Shown in pieces: positions 8,114 to 17,156 of a stretch of 64,000 nt of DNA. The notes under the pieces are model-generated. The model saw only the letters and a program-made list of their open reading frames with translations, did not search any database and was not told where the DNA came from. Position numbers and translations under genes: made by a program. This DNA comes from CADEEL01 sp050246475. GTDB taxonomy: Bacteria; Pseudomonadota; Alphaproteobacteria; Caulobacterales; Aquidulcibacteraceae. Within the stretch, counting starts at the first letter, position 1; each line of letters starts with the position of its first letter. The stretch spans positions 310,001 through 374,000 of the forward strand of contig JBFWVZ010000003.1 in assembly GCA_050246475.1 (NCBI GenBank). The letters run 5' to 3'.

Positions 8114-9961
8114 TCATTCCGCCGCGACCGGCGCGGCTTCCGGCGGCTCTTCCGCCTGCCTGCGCCAAAGCTCCGCATATTCCCCGTCGCGCGCGATGAG
8201 CGCGGCGTGCGTGCCGCGCTCCACGATGGCGCCGTCCTTCAGCACAACGATCTGATCGGCGCCCGCGATGGTGGAAAGGCGGTGCGCGACGACGATCGTC
8301 GTGCGCCCTTTTGCTGCTTCCTCCAGCGCGGCTTGCACCTCCGCCTCCGTACGGCTGTCGAGCGAGGAGGTCGCTTCATCCAGAATGAGAATGCGAGGAT
8401 CCTTAAGGATGACGCGCGCGATGCCCACGCGCTGCTTCTCTCCGCCCGAGAGCTTCAAGCCGCGCTCTCCGACGCGCGTCTCCCACCCTTCCGGCAGCGC
8501 TTCGATCATTTCCAGCAGCTGCGCGCGCGCGGCGGCCTCTTCGATCTCCATCTGCGTGGCGTCGGGGCGCCCGTAGGAAATGTTGTAGCGGATGGTGTCG
8601 TTGAAGAGCACCACGTCCTGCGGGACGAGCCCCAGCGCTTCGCGCAAACTCACTTGCGTCACGCCCCGTATGTCTTGCCCATCAATCGTCACGCGCCCGT
8701 TCGCGGGATCGTAAAAGCGCAGCAGCAGTTTGAGCACTGTCGATTTGCCCGCCCCCGATGGGCCGACAATCGCCGTCGTCAGCCCGCTCGGCGCGACGAA
8801 CGAAACATCCGTAAGCCCTTGATCGCGCCCCTCATGCGCAAAGCCCACATGCTCGAACGCGACTTCCCCGCGCGTGACCTGCACGGGCTTGGCGTCCGGC
8901 GCATCCGCGACGTCCGGCCGCTCATCGAGCAGCGTGAACATCTTCTCCATGTCGATGGAGCTCTGTTTGATCTCGCGATACGCAAACCCGAGGATGTTCA
9001 GCGGCGCGTAGAGATTGAGCATGATGAGCATCACGGCCGTAATGTCGCCCGGCCCCACATTGCCCCGGCTGACCATCCATCCCGCCGCCGCCACCATCGC
9101 CGCGAGGCCCACATTCATGATGAGCGTCTGCGCCACGTTGAGCATCGCCAGCGACGAGTTCGATTTGACAGCCGCCTGTGCGTATGAAGCGAGCGCGCTG
9201 TCGAACCGTTCGGTCTCCCGGCTCTCCGCGGCGAAGCTCTTCACTGTCTCGTAGTTCAAGAGCGAGTCCACCGCGCGCCCCGCCGCTTCGGTGTCCTTCT
9301 CGTTCATCTCGCGGCGATGCTTGAGGCGCCATTCGGTCACGCCGAACGTCACCCACGCATAAAAAGCCACCGTCCCCGCCGCGATGAGCGCGAAGCCCGG
9401 CCCGTAGCGCCACGCCAGCACGCCAGCCGCAAGCGCAAGCTCCACGATCGTCGGCAAAATGTTGAACGCCAGAAAGCGCAGCAGAAAATCGATCGCGCGC
9501 ACGCCGCGCTCGATCGTTCGGTAAACCGCGCCCGTGCGCTTCGATTGATGAAACCGCACAGAGAGCGAATGCACATGCGCGAAGACGTTGGCGCCCGCTC
9601 GCCGTTGCGCCTGCTCGCTGATCGGCTGGAAGAGCGCATCGCGCACCTGCGGCCCCGCCGTTGAGACGAAGCGCAAGCCCGCCCATAGCCCGATAAGGCC
9701 GAGGAAGAGCGTGTAGGCGCCCGCCGCATCGCCCGCCGCGAGCCGGTTGATGCCATCCGCCAGCACCAGGGGCGAAAAGACCGCCAGCACTTTCGCCATC
9801 AGCGTCAGCGCGAACGACGCCCAAAGCCGCAGCCGCACGCCCGGCCCCTTCAAGCCCCCGATGAGCGCGAAAAGACGTTTCGCAACCCGCATGATTTCGG
9901 GCGCGGCATCGGCCTCTCCGGGCTCAGGCTTGGGTTTCGGCGGCGCTTCGCCGCGGCGCAT
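8114..9961 (-). CDS. ABC transporter, ATP-binding and permease in one chain (Atm1/heavy-metal tolerance type)
   Basis: A 615-residue ABC half-exporter. An N-terminal transmembrane domain of about six helices (roughly residues 35-330) carries the Atm1-family signature region FHQSKRTGAVYRTIERG. The nucleotide-binding domain has Walker A GPSGAGKST, signature LSGGEKQR, Walker B ILILDEATSSLD and the H-loop VVAHRLSTI. Bacterial Atm1 homologues export glutathione-linked metal or sulfur species and support Fe-S or heavy-metal homeostasis. The start at 9961 has AAGGA upstream; an open frame of 27 more codons exists without a ribosome site. The gene is divergent from the LOG-family gene. Confidence 0.92.
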   Translation of the reverse strand: MRRGEAPPKPKPEPGEADAAPEIMRVAKRLFALIGGLKGPGVRLRLWASFALTLMAKVLAVFSPLVLADGINRLAAGDAAGAYTLFLGLIGLWAGLRFVSTAGPQVRDALFQPISEQAQRRAGANVFAHVHSLSVRFHQSKRTGAVYRTIERGVRAIDFLLRFLAFNILPTIVELALAAGVLAWRYGPGFALIAAGTVAFYAWVTFGVTEWRLKHRREMNEKDTEAAGRAVDSLLNYETVKSFAAESRETERFDSALASYAQAAVKSNSSLAMLNVAQTLIMNVGLAAMVAAAGWMVSRGNVGPGDITAVMLIMLNLYAPLNILGFAYREIKQSSIDMEKMFTLLDERPDVADAPDAKPVQVTRGEVAFEHVGFAHEGRDQGLTDVSFVAPSGLTTAIVGPSGAGKSTVLKLLLRFYDPANGRVTIDGQDIRGVTQVSLREALGLVPQDVVLFNDTIRYNISYGRPDATQMEIEEAAARAQLLEMIEALPEGWETRVGERGLKLSGGEKQRVGIARVILKDPRILILDEATSSLDSRTEAEVQAALEEAAKGRTTIVVAHRLSTIAGADQIVVLKDGAIVERGTHAALIARDGEYAELWRRQAEEPPEAAPVAAE

Positions 9962-10072
9962 GGAACAATCCTTGAAGGAAACGGCTGCGAGATTTGGAGC
10001 GCGAACCAGCTTACACCTAGGCGCCCCAAATCCCGCCCGCAATGCGCCTCAAAGGCGGAGCGAAATGAAGCA

Positions 10073-10675
10073 ATGGCCGACTCTGTGATCCTGCCCCCGA
10101 AAGACTATCAACCCGCCAATGCGCCCGGCCTCTCGGCGGTATGCGTCTACTGCGGCTCCTCCGAGAGCACGCGCCCGGAATACCTCGATCTCGCGAGCCG
10201 CGTGGGCAAGGAGCTCGCGCGCCGGGGCCTCAAGATGGTTTACGGCGGCGGCTCGATAGGCCTTATGGGCCGCGCCGCCAAGGCCTGCCACGAGGCGGGC
10301 GGCGATGTGCTCGGCATCATGCCGCGCTTTCTGGAGCGCAAGGAGATCGTGCTCGAGGAAGTGCCGCATCGCATGGTCGACACCATGCACGAGCGCAAGG
10401 CCATCATGTTCAACGAGGCCGATGCGTTTCTCGTTCTCCCCGGCGGCATCGGCACGCTTGAGGAGGCCGTCGAGATGCTCTCCTGGCGACGCCTCGATCT
10501 GCACAAGAAGCCGATCGTCTTCTTGGCGGAGGACGATTTCTGGAAGCCCTTCTTCGAGCTGATGCAACACACGATCGACGCCAAGCTCACACCGCCGCAC
10601 TTCCTTGATGTGCTGGTTGAAGCGCGTACGGTCGAGGATGCCTTCGCCGCCATCGAAGCGCGCGTCGCCGCATAA
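10073..10675 (+). CDS. LOG family protein (TIGR00730), cytokinin riboside monophosphate phosphoribohydrolase-like
   Basis: A 200-residue Rossmann-fold protein of the LOG (lonely guy) family, which hydrolyses nucleoside 5'-monophosphates to base plus ribose phosphate. The signature PGGIGTLEE is present (near residue 123), as are VYCGSS near the N-terminus and YGGGSIGLMGRAA. In bacteria the physiological substrate is usually unknown; a nucleotide-salvage role is likely. The gene stands alone. The hairpin just after its stop codon is oriented to terminate the opposite strand. Confidence 0.93.
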   Translation: MADSVILPPKDYQPANAPGLSAVCVYCGSSESTRPEYLDLASRVGKELARRGLKMVYGGGSIGLMGRAAKACHEAGGDVLGIMPRFLERKEIVLEEVPHRMVDTMHERKAIMFNEADAFLVLPGGIGTLEEAVEMLSWRRLDLHKKPIVFLAEDDFWKPFFELMQHTIDAKLTPPHFLDVLVEARTVEDAFAAIEARVAA

Positions 10676-10708
10676 AAAACGGCGCGGCCTCATGCGAAGC
10701 CGCGCCGT
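10673..10708 (-). terminator. Rho-independent terminator of the gltX/TonB-C run
   Basis: Read on the minus strand: a perfect 10-bp stem ACGGCGCGGC/GCCGCGCCGT, a 10-nt loop and then six Ts. It lies 24 nt after the stop codon of the gene at 10732-11361. Confidence 0.93.
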
Positions 10709-10731
10709 GAGGATCAGCTTGTTGGGTTTGG

Positions 10732-11361
10732 TCAGTTCAAGCTGAAATCGATCGGCAATGTGAAGCGCGCGCCTTCGTCATAAGCGGGCTGATTGCGCGC
10801 CACGCGCAGATGCCGCGAAAGCTGGAGCGCCGCATCGCCAAACAGCCACCCGCCCGGCGTCTCACGCGAGACCGCGCAACGCAGCCGCCGGTCGGAGCGC
10901 ACTTCGCAGCCGAGCTCGACATGCCCGCTCACGCCCTGGCGCGCCGCGTCGTACGGATAGGCTTCCGCATAGCGCGCCGCCGAGATCGGCTCCTCGAACG
11001 CCGGCAAGCTCGCCGTTTGCGGCGCCGGCGGCAACGCGAAGCGGATCGCGAGATTGACTGGCTGGCCGTCGGCGGGCGGCTGCGCGCGCCACTCCTGTGA
11101 CATTCTAAGCGCGGCATGGCCAAAGCCTTCATCAACGGGCGTCTCGTTGTTGACGGCGCAATCGAACGTCGTGTCGGGGCGGACGGCGCAGCTCAGCGAA
11201 GCGCGCCCTTCCAGCCCGCGCGCCCGCGCCCCTTCCGGGTAGAAGGCGGCCATGTCCTGCTGCGATGGATGCGAAATCCACTGAACGTCCTGCGCCGCCG
11301 CGGCGCTCGCGCCGAGCGCCAGCGCGCACAGGGAATAAAGGCAAGTGCGAAGCCCAATCAT
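10732..11361 (-). CDS. Secreted protein with two TonB C-terminal-like modules
   Basis: A 209-residue protein with signal peptide (ASAAAA|QD). It contains two tandem TonB-C-like modules at about residues 35-110 and 130-205. Each has the pattern of Tyr-Pro, Gly-x-[ASV] then a Cys pair (SLSCAV...FDCAVNNETP; ELGCEV...LRCAVSRETP) and a helix AALRMS/AALQLS. No inner-membrane anchor or Pro-rich linker is present, so it is not a classical TonB. It may be a periplasmic binding protein or a TonB-C derivative. A GGGAGG ribosome site precedes it. A single-module paralogue lies immediately upstream. Confidence 0.7.
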   Translation of the reverse strand: MIGLRTCLYSLCALALGASAAAAQDVQWISHPSQQDMAAFYPEGARARGLEGRASLSCAVRPDTTFDCAVNNETPVDEGFGHAALRMSQEWRAQPPADGQPVNLAIRFALPPAPQTASLPAFEEPISAARYAEAYPYDAARQGVSGHVELGCEVRSDRRLRCAVSRETPGGWLFGDAALQLSRHLRVARNQPAYDEGARFTLPIDFSLN

Positions 11362-11462
11362 GAACGCCTCCCAAAGGGTCGCCGCATGAGAGCCCCCGCC
11401 GATGCCGCAATCAAGAGGCCGCAGCCGCCTCCGGGGCCGCTCTCACACAGACGTGACGCTCT

Positions 11463-12044
11463 CTACTCGCTTAGCCCGGTCACGAATTGGATAGGCAGCA
11501 TCACGCCCTCGCGCGCGCGGGGCTCGCCGTTGGCGAGCGGAGGTTCGCCGCGGAAATGCGCGGAAATCCTCAGCGCCGCACGCGCAAACCCGTAGCCCGC
11601 CGGCGTCTCGTTGACGACGCCGCAATCGAGCCGTCCGCTCGTCTCCATCGTGCAGTCGAGCAGCACGCGTCCCTCGACGCCCTCGCGCCGCGCGCGGCGC
11701 GGATAGAGCGCGGCCATGTCCTGTCCGTCCGGCCGTTCGCGCCACGCCACCGGCCCAGGTTCGGCAAGCGCGAGCATAGGCGCGATGCGGTGGAGCGCCG
11801 GCAAAGGCGGATCATCCGGAACCGGCGCTTCTGCAGCCGCCGCAGCGTCCGCCGGGCCGAGCAGCGGCAAGGGCGCGACCGGCGCGGTGCGCTGCTGCGG
11901 CGCCGGCGCCGCCGCCGAGGCGGCTGGGTTGATCATTGGGCTCTCGCCCGCCACCGCCACGAAAAGCGATACGCCCGCGCACGCCCCCGCCGCCAAGGCG
12001 GTGTAGGACCCGCGCTCGCCGCCGGGTTGCTCCGATCTGCTCAT
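11463..12044 (-). CDS. TonB C-terminal-like protein with N-terminal membrane segment
   Basis: A 193-residue protein with one predicted transmembrane helix near residues 14-33 (YTALAAGACAGVSLFVAVAG), an Ala/Pro-rich linker of about 60 residues, and one TonB-C-like module (DMAALYPRRARREGVEGRV, then LLDCTMETSGRLDCGVVNETP and AALRISAHF). This layout resembles TonB energy transducers, but the linker is short and no ExbB/ExbD genes are near. The module shares its Cys pair with both modules of the downstream paralogue. The gene follows gltX by 41 nt on the same strand. Confidence 0.7.
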   Translation of the reverse strand: MSRSEQPGGERGSYTALAAGACAGVSLFVAVAGESPMINPAASAAAPAPQQRTAPVAPLPLLGPADAAAAAEAPVPDDPPLPALHRIAPMLALAEPGPVAWRERPDGQDMAALYPRRARREGVEGRVLLDCTMETSGRLDCGVVNETPAGYGFARAALRISAHFRGEPPLANGEPRAREGVMLPIQFVTGLSE

Positions 12045-12085
12045 CGCCGGACGGCTTAACGTGAGTCGGCGCGACGATTTTGATG

Positions 12086-13423
12086 TTAAGCCGCTTTCCC
12101 CTCAAGGCGCGCTTTGGCCCGCTCCGGCCCGATGAGCGCAAAGAGCGGGGCCATTTCCGGCCCGTGATCCATGCCGGTGAGCGCCTGGCGAAGCGGCATG
12201 AAGAGCGCCTTGCCTTTGGCGCCCGTCTTTTCCTTCACCGCGTCGACGAAACCCTTCCACGTCTCGCCAGTGTAAGGCCCGTTCGGCAGCACGCCCGCGG
12301 CTGCCTCTGTGAACGCTGCGTCCTGGATCACCGGATCGATCGGACCCGCGACGACCCGCGCCCACTCGTCCACTTCCGGGAAGAGCGTGAGATTGGCGCG
12401 CACAGTGTTCCAGAACTCCTCACCCAGATCGCACTTGCGCGCGGCCAGGCGCGGCTTCGCCTCCGCATACGAAAGCGCGTGCAGCGCCGCTGCGTTGAGC
12501 CGCTTCAATTCATCTTCGCTGAACCGCGCCGGCGCGCGCCCGATCTTCGAGAACGAAAACTCTTTCGCCAGCTCGCCAAGGCTCGTGCGCGTCTCCACGG
12601 GATCGGACGTGCCGATCTTCGCCAACAGCGAATTGATCGCCATCGGCTCATACCCGCTCTCGCGCAATTCGCTCACCGAGAGCGAACCCAAACGCTTCGA
12701 CAAGCCCTCGCCGTCCGCCCCGACAAGCAGCGGGAAGTGCCCGAAGCGCGGCACATCCGCGCCCAGCGCTTCAAAGATTTCGATCTGCACGCCGGTGTTG
12801 GTGACGTGATCTTCCCCGCGGACAATGTGCGTGATCGCGTACTCCACGTCATCGACCACGGAAGGCAACGTGTAGAGGTAGGCGCCATCCTCGCGGATCA
12901 GCACCGGATCGGAGAGCGAGGCCGTGTCGATCGTTTGATGCCCGCGCACGAGATCGTCCCACTCGCGCCGCGCGCCGGAAAGTTTGAAGCGCCAATGCGC
13001 CTTGCGCCCTTCGGCTTCGAGCTTGGCGCGATCTTGCGCAGTCAGTTCGAGCGCGCGGCGATTGTAGATCGGCGGCTTGCCCGTCTTCGCCGCGATCGTG
13101 CGCTGGCGTGTCAGTTCTTCTTCCGTCTCGTAGCAAGGATAGAGCAGGCCCGCCGCGATGAGCTTGTCGCGCGCGGCATCGTAGGAAGCGAACCGCTTCG
13201 ATTGATTGTCCCGCAAATCCCAATTGAGCCCGAGCCATTTGAGATCCGCCTCGATTCCTTCCTCATACTCTTTGGTGGAGCGCGCGAGATCGGTGTCGTC
13301 GATCCGAAGGAGCATCTTGCCGCCTTGGCCCATCGCGAAGAGCCAGTTGAGCAACGCCGTGCGGACATTGCCGACGTGAATCCGTCCCGTGGGGGAGGGC
13401 GCGAACCTTAAACGAACCGACAT
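12086..13423 (-). CDS. gltX: Glutamate--tRNA ligase
   Basis: A 445-residue class I aminoacyl-tRNA synthetase that charges tRNA-Glu, and tRNA-Gln in species using the amidotransferase route. The N-terminus RFAPSPTGRIHVGNVRTAL carries the HIGH-type motif (HVGN, residues 16-19). The KMSKS-equivalent is LSKRLGS near residue 235. The length matches the shorter of the two GltX types often found in alphaproteobacteria, so a second gltX may exist elsewhere. An AAGGA site precedes the start at 13423. It probably heads the minus-strand run ending at the 10673-10708 terminator. Confidence 0.95.
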   Translation of the reverse strand: MSVRLRFAPSPTGRIHVGNVRTALLNWLFAMGQGGKMLLRIDDTDLARSTKEYEEGIEADLKWLGLNWDLRDNQSKRFASYDAARDKLIAAGLLYPCYETEEELTRQRTIAAKTGKPPIYNRRALELTAQDRAKLEAEGRKAHWRFKLSGARREWDDLVRGHQTIDTASLSDPVLIREDGAYLYTLPSVVDDVEYAITHIVRGEDHVTNTGVQIEIFEALGADVPRFGHFPLLVGADGEGLSKRLGSLSVSELRESGYEPMAINSLLAKIGTSDPVETRTSLGELAKEFSFSKIGRAPARFSEDELKRLNAAALHALSYAEAKPRLAARKCDLGEEFWNTVRANLTLFPEVDEWARVVAGPIDPVIQDAAFTEAAAGVLPNGPYTGETWKGFVDAVKEKTGAKGKALFMPLRQALTGMDHGPEMAPLFALIGPERAKARLEGKAA

Positions 13424-13536
13424 GAGAATCCTTGCGGAAGGCGCGCTTTATGAGGGCCGGACGCCCGCCTCGCAAGCGCTTGGAGAAGCCCGCCGCCTTG
13501 TCTAGGGTGCCTACCGATCGAGAGAGGGCCTGAACA

Positions 13537-14532
13537 ATGCGCGTGCGCGAAGTCCGCCTGAAGAGCCGCCCCGTCGGCATGCCCGCTGCTGGAAACTTTG
13601 ACGTGGCGGAGGTCGATCTCCCCGCGCCGGGCGAAGGCCAAGCGCTCGTCAGAAATCTATGGATGAGCGTCGATCCCTACATGCGCGGCCGCATGATCGA
13701 TCGCCAAAGCTACGTCCCGCCCTTCGCCATCGGCGAGGCGCTGCAAGGCGGCGCCGTCGGCGAAGTCGTACACTCGAACGATCCCAAGCTGCAGAAGGGC
13801 GATCTCGTCGAAAGCATGTTCGGCTGGCGCGAGGGCTTCGTCGCGCCTGCCGCAACGCTGACGAAACTGCCTGCGGAAAACGTGCCCCCGCAAGCCTATC
13901 TCGGCGTCCTGGGCATGCCGGGGCTCACTGCTTACGCCGGCCTCCTCGAAATCGGCCAACCGAAAGCGGGCGAAACGGTCTTCGTCTCCGGCGGCGCCGG
14001 CGCCGTCGGCTCCGTCGTTGCGCAGATCGCAAAAATCAAAGGCTGCCGCGTGGTCGCCAGCGTCGGCTCGCAAGCGAAGGCCGATTGGCTGAAGGCCGCG
14101 GGCATCGATGAAGTCGTCAACTACAAGAACGGCAATCTGCTCCAGGCCGTCGCCGCCGCCGCGCCGAAAGGCATCGACGTCTATTTCGACAATGTCGGCG
14201 GCGACCATCTTGAAGTCGCGCTTGAGTTCGCCAATCCGTTCGCGCGCTTCGTCGAGTGCGGCATGATCTCCCAGTACAACAACACCGAGCCCGCGCCCGG
14301 CCCGCGCAATCTGATCTACGTCGTCGGGAAGAGCATCAAGATTCAGGGCTTCATCGTCACCCAATTCCAGGGCCTGCGTCAGCAATTCCTGTCCGACATG
14401 ACGCAATGGATCAAAGACGGGAAATTGAAGTGGGAGGAGACGGTCGAGACCGGCGTGGACCGCGCGCCCGCCGCCTTCCTCAATCTCTTCACCGGCGCCA
14501 ACACCGGCAAGATGCTCGTCAAGCTCTCGTGA
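13537..14532 (+). CDS. NADP-dependent oxidoreductase, zinc-independent MDR family (prostaglandin/leukotriene reductase type)
   Basis: A 331-residue medium-chain reductase that probably reduces alpha,beta-unsaturated carbonyls with NADPH. The N-terminus (RNLWMSVDPYMRGRM) and the nucleotide-binding loop SGGAGAVGSVVAQIAKIKGCRVV near residue 150 are typical of the leukotriene B4 dehydrogenase/YncB group. VDVYFDNVGGDHLEVAL-like and NLIYVVGKSIKIQGF follow as expected. No zinc ligands are present. GAGAGAGGG lies upstream of the start. The next gene begins 16 nt downstream. Confidence 0.92.
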   Translation: MRVREVRLKSRPVGMPAAGNFDVAEVDLPAPGEGQALVRNLWMSVDPYMRGRMIDRQSYVPPFAIGEALQGGAVGEVVHSNDPKLQKGDLVESMFGWREGFVAPAATLTKLPAENVPPQAYLGVLGMPGLTAYAGLLEIGQPKAGETVFVSGGAGAVGSVVAQIAKIKGCRVVASVGSQAKADWLKAAGIDEVVNYKNGNLLQAVAAAAPKGIDVYFDNVGGDHLEVALEFANPFARFVECGMISQYNNTEPAPGPRNLIYVVGKSIKIQGFIVTQFQGLRQQFLSDMTQWIKDGKLKWEETVETGVDRAPAAFLNLFTGANTGKMLVKLS

Positions 14533-14548
14533 GAAAGTTTCATCGGCG

Positions 14549-15436
14549 ATGAGCCGTTTGTTCAACGCATATGTCGCGGTCGATTGGAGCGCGGCCTCAA
14601 AGCCTGCCACGGGCGCCGATTCCATCTGGATCGGCGTGCTGAAGCGCAACGTCCGCTTCCAATTCGTGCCGGAAACGCACAATCCATCGACGCGCGCGGA
14701 AGCCGAGAAGCTCCTCGACGGCCTGCTCACCGATTTCTCCAAGCGCAATGAGCGCGTCCTCATCGGCTTCGATTTCCCCTTGGGCTTTCCGCGCGGCGCG
14801 GCCGCCGCGCTGAAACTGAAGAGTGAGCCCGCATGGTCCGCACTCATCGATTTCGTCGCCGCCGAGGTGAAGGACAAAGCCGACAACACCAACAACCGCT
14901 TCCAGGTCGGCGCCAAGATGAACCGCCTGATGACGGGCGAAGCGTTTCCGTTCTGGGGCGCCCCCGCGCGCGATGAGCAGACCATGCTCTCGTCCAAGCG
15001 CCCGCGCGAACATAAGCCCGGCGATCTCCCCGAATTCCGCCACGCCGAGGAGCGCGCGAAGGGCGCCTCTTCGATGTGGAAGCTCTATTATCAAGGCTCA
15101 GTGGGCGGCCAAGCGTTGACTGGCCTGCCGATGATCAAGCGCCTGCGCGCCGCGCACGCCAACACACGCCTCTGGCCGTTCGAAACCGGCTGGCGCCCGC
15201 TCGCCGCCGCCGATCTCGCGGGCGTGGAAGCCGTGTTCGCTGAGATCTATCCGAGCATCTATCCCGCCAAGCCCAAGGCCGGCGAGATCAAAGACGCCGC
15301 TCAAGTCCGCGGCGCCGTCGAACACTTCGCCGCGCTCGATGAGAAAAACCAACTCGCCAAACTCTTCGGCCCGCCGAAGGACGATCCGCTGCGCGAGATC
15401 GTCGAGCAAGAAGAAGGCTGGATCCTCGGCGCGTAA
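14549..15436 (+). CDS. Conserved protein, DUF429-like (predicted RNase H-fold)
   Basis: A 295-residue protein. The N-terminal AYVAVDWSAASKPATGADSIWIGVL resembles the first strand of RNase H-fold DUF429 proteins, and IGFDFPLGFPRGAA fits a second acidic active-site strand. The rest has no motif I can name. Similar proteins are sometimes annotated as CbiG-like cobalamin proteins; I see no support for that here. It follows the oxidoreductase by 16 nt and is likely co-transcribed. A repeat element sits right after its stop. Confidence 0.6.
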   Translation: MSRLFNAYVAVDWSAASKPATGADSIWIGVLKRNVRFQFVPETHNPSTRAEAEKLLDGLLTDFSKRNERVLIGFDFPLGFPRGAAAALKLKSEPAWSALIDFVAAEVKDKADNTNNRFQVGAKMNRLMTGEAFPFWGAPARDEQTMLSSKRPREHKPGDLPEFRHAEERAKGASSMWKLYYQGSVGGQALTGLPMIKRLRAAHANTRLWPFETGWRPLAAADLAGVEAVFAEIYPSIYPAKPKAGEIKDAAQVRGAVEHFAALDEKNQLAKLFGPPKDDPLREIVEQEEGWILGA

Positions 15437-15450
15437 CACGCATCGGGTTT

Positions 15451-15556
15451 GCTCCCCCGCAAGCGGGGGAGCTGTCGCGCGAATGCGCGACTGAGGGGGG
15501 AAGCAACGCACGCCCCTCCGATCGCTTCGCGATCACCTCCCCCGTGAACGGGGGAG
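15451..15556. repeat. Intergenic CTCCCCC/GGGGGAG inverted-repeat element, copy 1
   Basis: Hairpin-rich non-coding DNA between two convergent genes: GCTCCCCCGCAAGCGGGGGAGC at one end, CTCCCCCGTGAACGGGGGAG at the other, with a short GCGCGAATGCGCGA hairpin between. The same type of element recurs at 27752-27908, 37439-37532 and 63578-63700. Confidence 0.7.
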
Positions 15557-15568
15557 AAAATCATCGTG

Positions 15569-16918
15569 CTAGTGCCCCATGCTCACCGGCACGCTCTCAC
15601 CCGCCGGGGGCAGCGCCCCGCGCCGCGCGATCCACCACATCCGCAGCGTCAAAATGCCGACGGAGAGCACGCTCGCCCAGAAGATCGCGAGCATCAGGCC
15701 CGCCACACCCATCTGCAGCGTCTCGCCGAGATAGAACGCCAGCGGCGGCATCACGACGACGTAGGAGACGATGTGGCTCGCGGTTGGAAACCAATTGTCC
15801 CCCCGCGCCCGCAGCGCTTGCGCCGCCACGACTTGCCCGCCGTCCGGCACGAACACCGCCGCCGCGATCCACATCAGCGCCGCCACCAACGCCACGACTT
15901 CAAGCGATGAAGTGTAGCCCCGCGCGATCGCCGCCGCGAAAATCCAAACGACGAGCGCAAGCACACCCATGAAGAGCGTGTTCAGGCCCAAGCCCGTCCA
16001 ACTCGCGCGCGCCGCATCGCCGGCGCTGCGCCGCCCCACCGCTTCGCTCGTCAGCACCGCTGTCGCCGTGCTCATGCCCAGCGCCACCATGAAGACGACC
16101 GCCAGCACGTTGAGCAAAATCTGATACGCGGAGACGGCCGTCTCTCCGATGCGCCCGGCGATGATCGTCATCGCCGAGAACGCGCCCGCCTCCGCCATCT
16201 GACTGACCGCGGCGGCGGCCCCCACGCGCAACAGCGATCCGAAGCGCGGGCCTTGCGCCTTGAAGCGCACGCCGAAATTGACGCCGTCCGGCATCGCGAA
16301 AATCCACGCCGCCAGCGCGCCCGCAAGCACCACGCGCGCGCCGAACGTCGCCCACGCCGAACCCTCCGCGCCATAGAGCGGCACGAACCAGAGATTCAGC
16401 ACGAGGTTCACGATATTGGCGCCCCACATCACGATCGTGGAGGCCATCGGCCGCTGGATCGCTTCGAGGAAGAACGCCGTCGCGCAATAGAAAAGATGCA
16501 GCGGCACCGAGAGCGAGAGAACCCGCGCGACGTCCGCCGAAGGCCGCGCCAGTTCGGGCGCGATCCCGAACACCGTGAAGATGTGCTCGCCGAAAATCCA
16601 GATCGGCGCGATCGCGATGAGCCCGGCGACGCCCGCCACGATCATCCCGCGCCGCCACGCGCCGCCCGCATGCGTGCGGTTGCCTTCGCCGATCGCGCGC
16701 GCGGCAAGGATTTGCACGCCCGTCAGCAGCCCGATGCCGGTGACCATCATCACGCCCGTCGGCGCCCAGCCGAGCGCCTGGTGCGCGAGTTCGCCCGGCG
16801 CGAGCTGCCCCACGACGATCACGTCCACGAGGCCCATGCCCATGATGCCGAGCCGCGCAAGCGCGACCGGCCATGCGAGCCTCAAGAGGCCCGGGACGAA
16901 GGACAAAGCCTGGGGCAT
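15569..16918 (-). CDS. MATE family efflux transporter
   Basis: A 449-residue inner-membrane protein with about 12 hydrophobic segments and the MATE layout of two six-helix halves. These begin ARLGIMGMGLVDVIVVGQLAPGELA and, in the second half, AAAVSQMAEAGAFSAMTIIAGRIGE. MATE proteins are Na+ or H+ antiporters exporting cationic drugs and metabolites. The start at 16918 has only a weak ribosome site. The gene stands alone, flanked by repeat elements on both sides. Confidence 0.92.
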   Translation of the reverse strand: MPQALSFVPGLLRLAWPVALARLGIMGMGLVDVIVVGQLAPGELAHQALGWAPTGVMMVTGIGLLTGVQILAARAIGEGNRTHAGGAWRRGMIVAGVAGLIAIAPIWIFGEHIFTVFGIAPELARPSADVARVLSLSVPLHLFYCATAFFLEAIQRPMASTIVMWGANIVNLVLNLWFVPLYGAEGSAWATFGARVVLAGALAAWIFAMPDGVNFGVRFKAQGPRFGSLLRVGAAAAVSQMAEAGAFSAMTIIAGRIGETAVSAYQILLNVLAVVFMVALGMSTATAVLTSEAVGRRSAGDAARASWTGLGLNTLFMGVLALVVWIFAAAIARGYTSSLEVVALVAALMWIAAAVFVPDGGQVVAAQALRARGDNWFPTASHIVSYVVVMPPLAFYLGETLQMGVAGLMLAIFWASVLSVGILTLRMWWIARRGALPPAGESVPVSMGH

Positions 16919-17027
16919 GGGGGCCGGGCTCTAACCGAGCGCCCGAGTCCGCGCCAGCGGCCATGAAGAACGCGAAGCCGATTTTACACGCCGCATCGCG
17001 CGCGGGTCACACACACGCCACCTCGTC

Positions 17028-17150
17028 ATTCCGGACGCGCCGAAGGCGCTATCCGGAACCCATTTGGGCAAGCAAAGAGGTGCTCGGCCCTCGCGAAAGC
17101 GAGGGTCCAGTCCGCAGCCCTTCTGGGCTCTCGCTTTCCCGAGAGCCGAG
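17028..17150 (+). repeat. Intergenic repeat pair: small inverted repeat plus two-hairpin element, copy 1
   Basis: Bases 17028-17063 hold a small imperfect inverted repeat (ATTCCGGA...TCCGGAAC). Bases 17083-17150 hold a two-hairpin element: CCCTCGCGAAAGCGAGGG, spacer TCCAGTCCG, then GGCTCTCGCTTTCCCGAGAGCC. The second part recurs inverted at 39818-39886. Confidence 0.7.
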
Positions 17151-17156
17151 CCATAC

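Noticed and set aside
12080..13411. Long open frame (443 codons) on the plus strand
   Set aside because: It is antisense to gltX over its whole length; the minus-strand product is a textbook GltX. High GC leaves antisense frames open.
14549..15436. Cobalamin biosynthesis CbiG
   Set aside because: No CbiG motifs and no other cobalamin genes nearby; the N-terminus looks RNase H-like instead.
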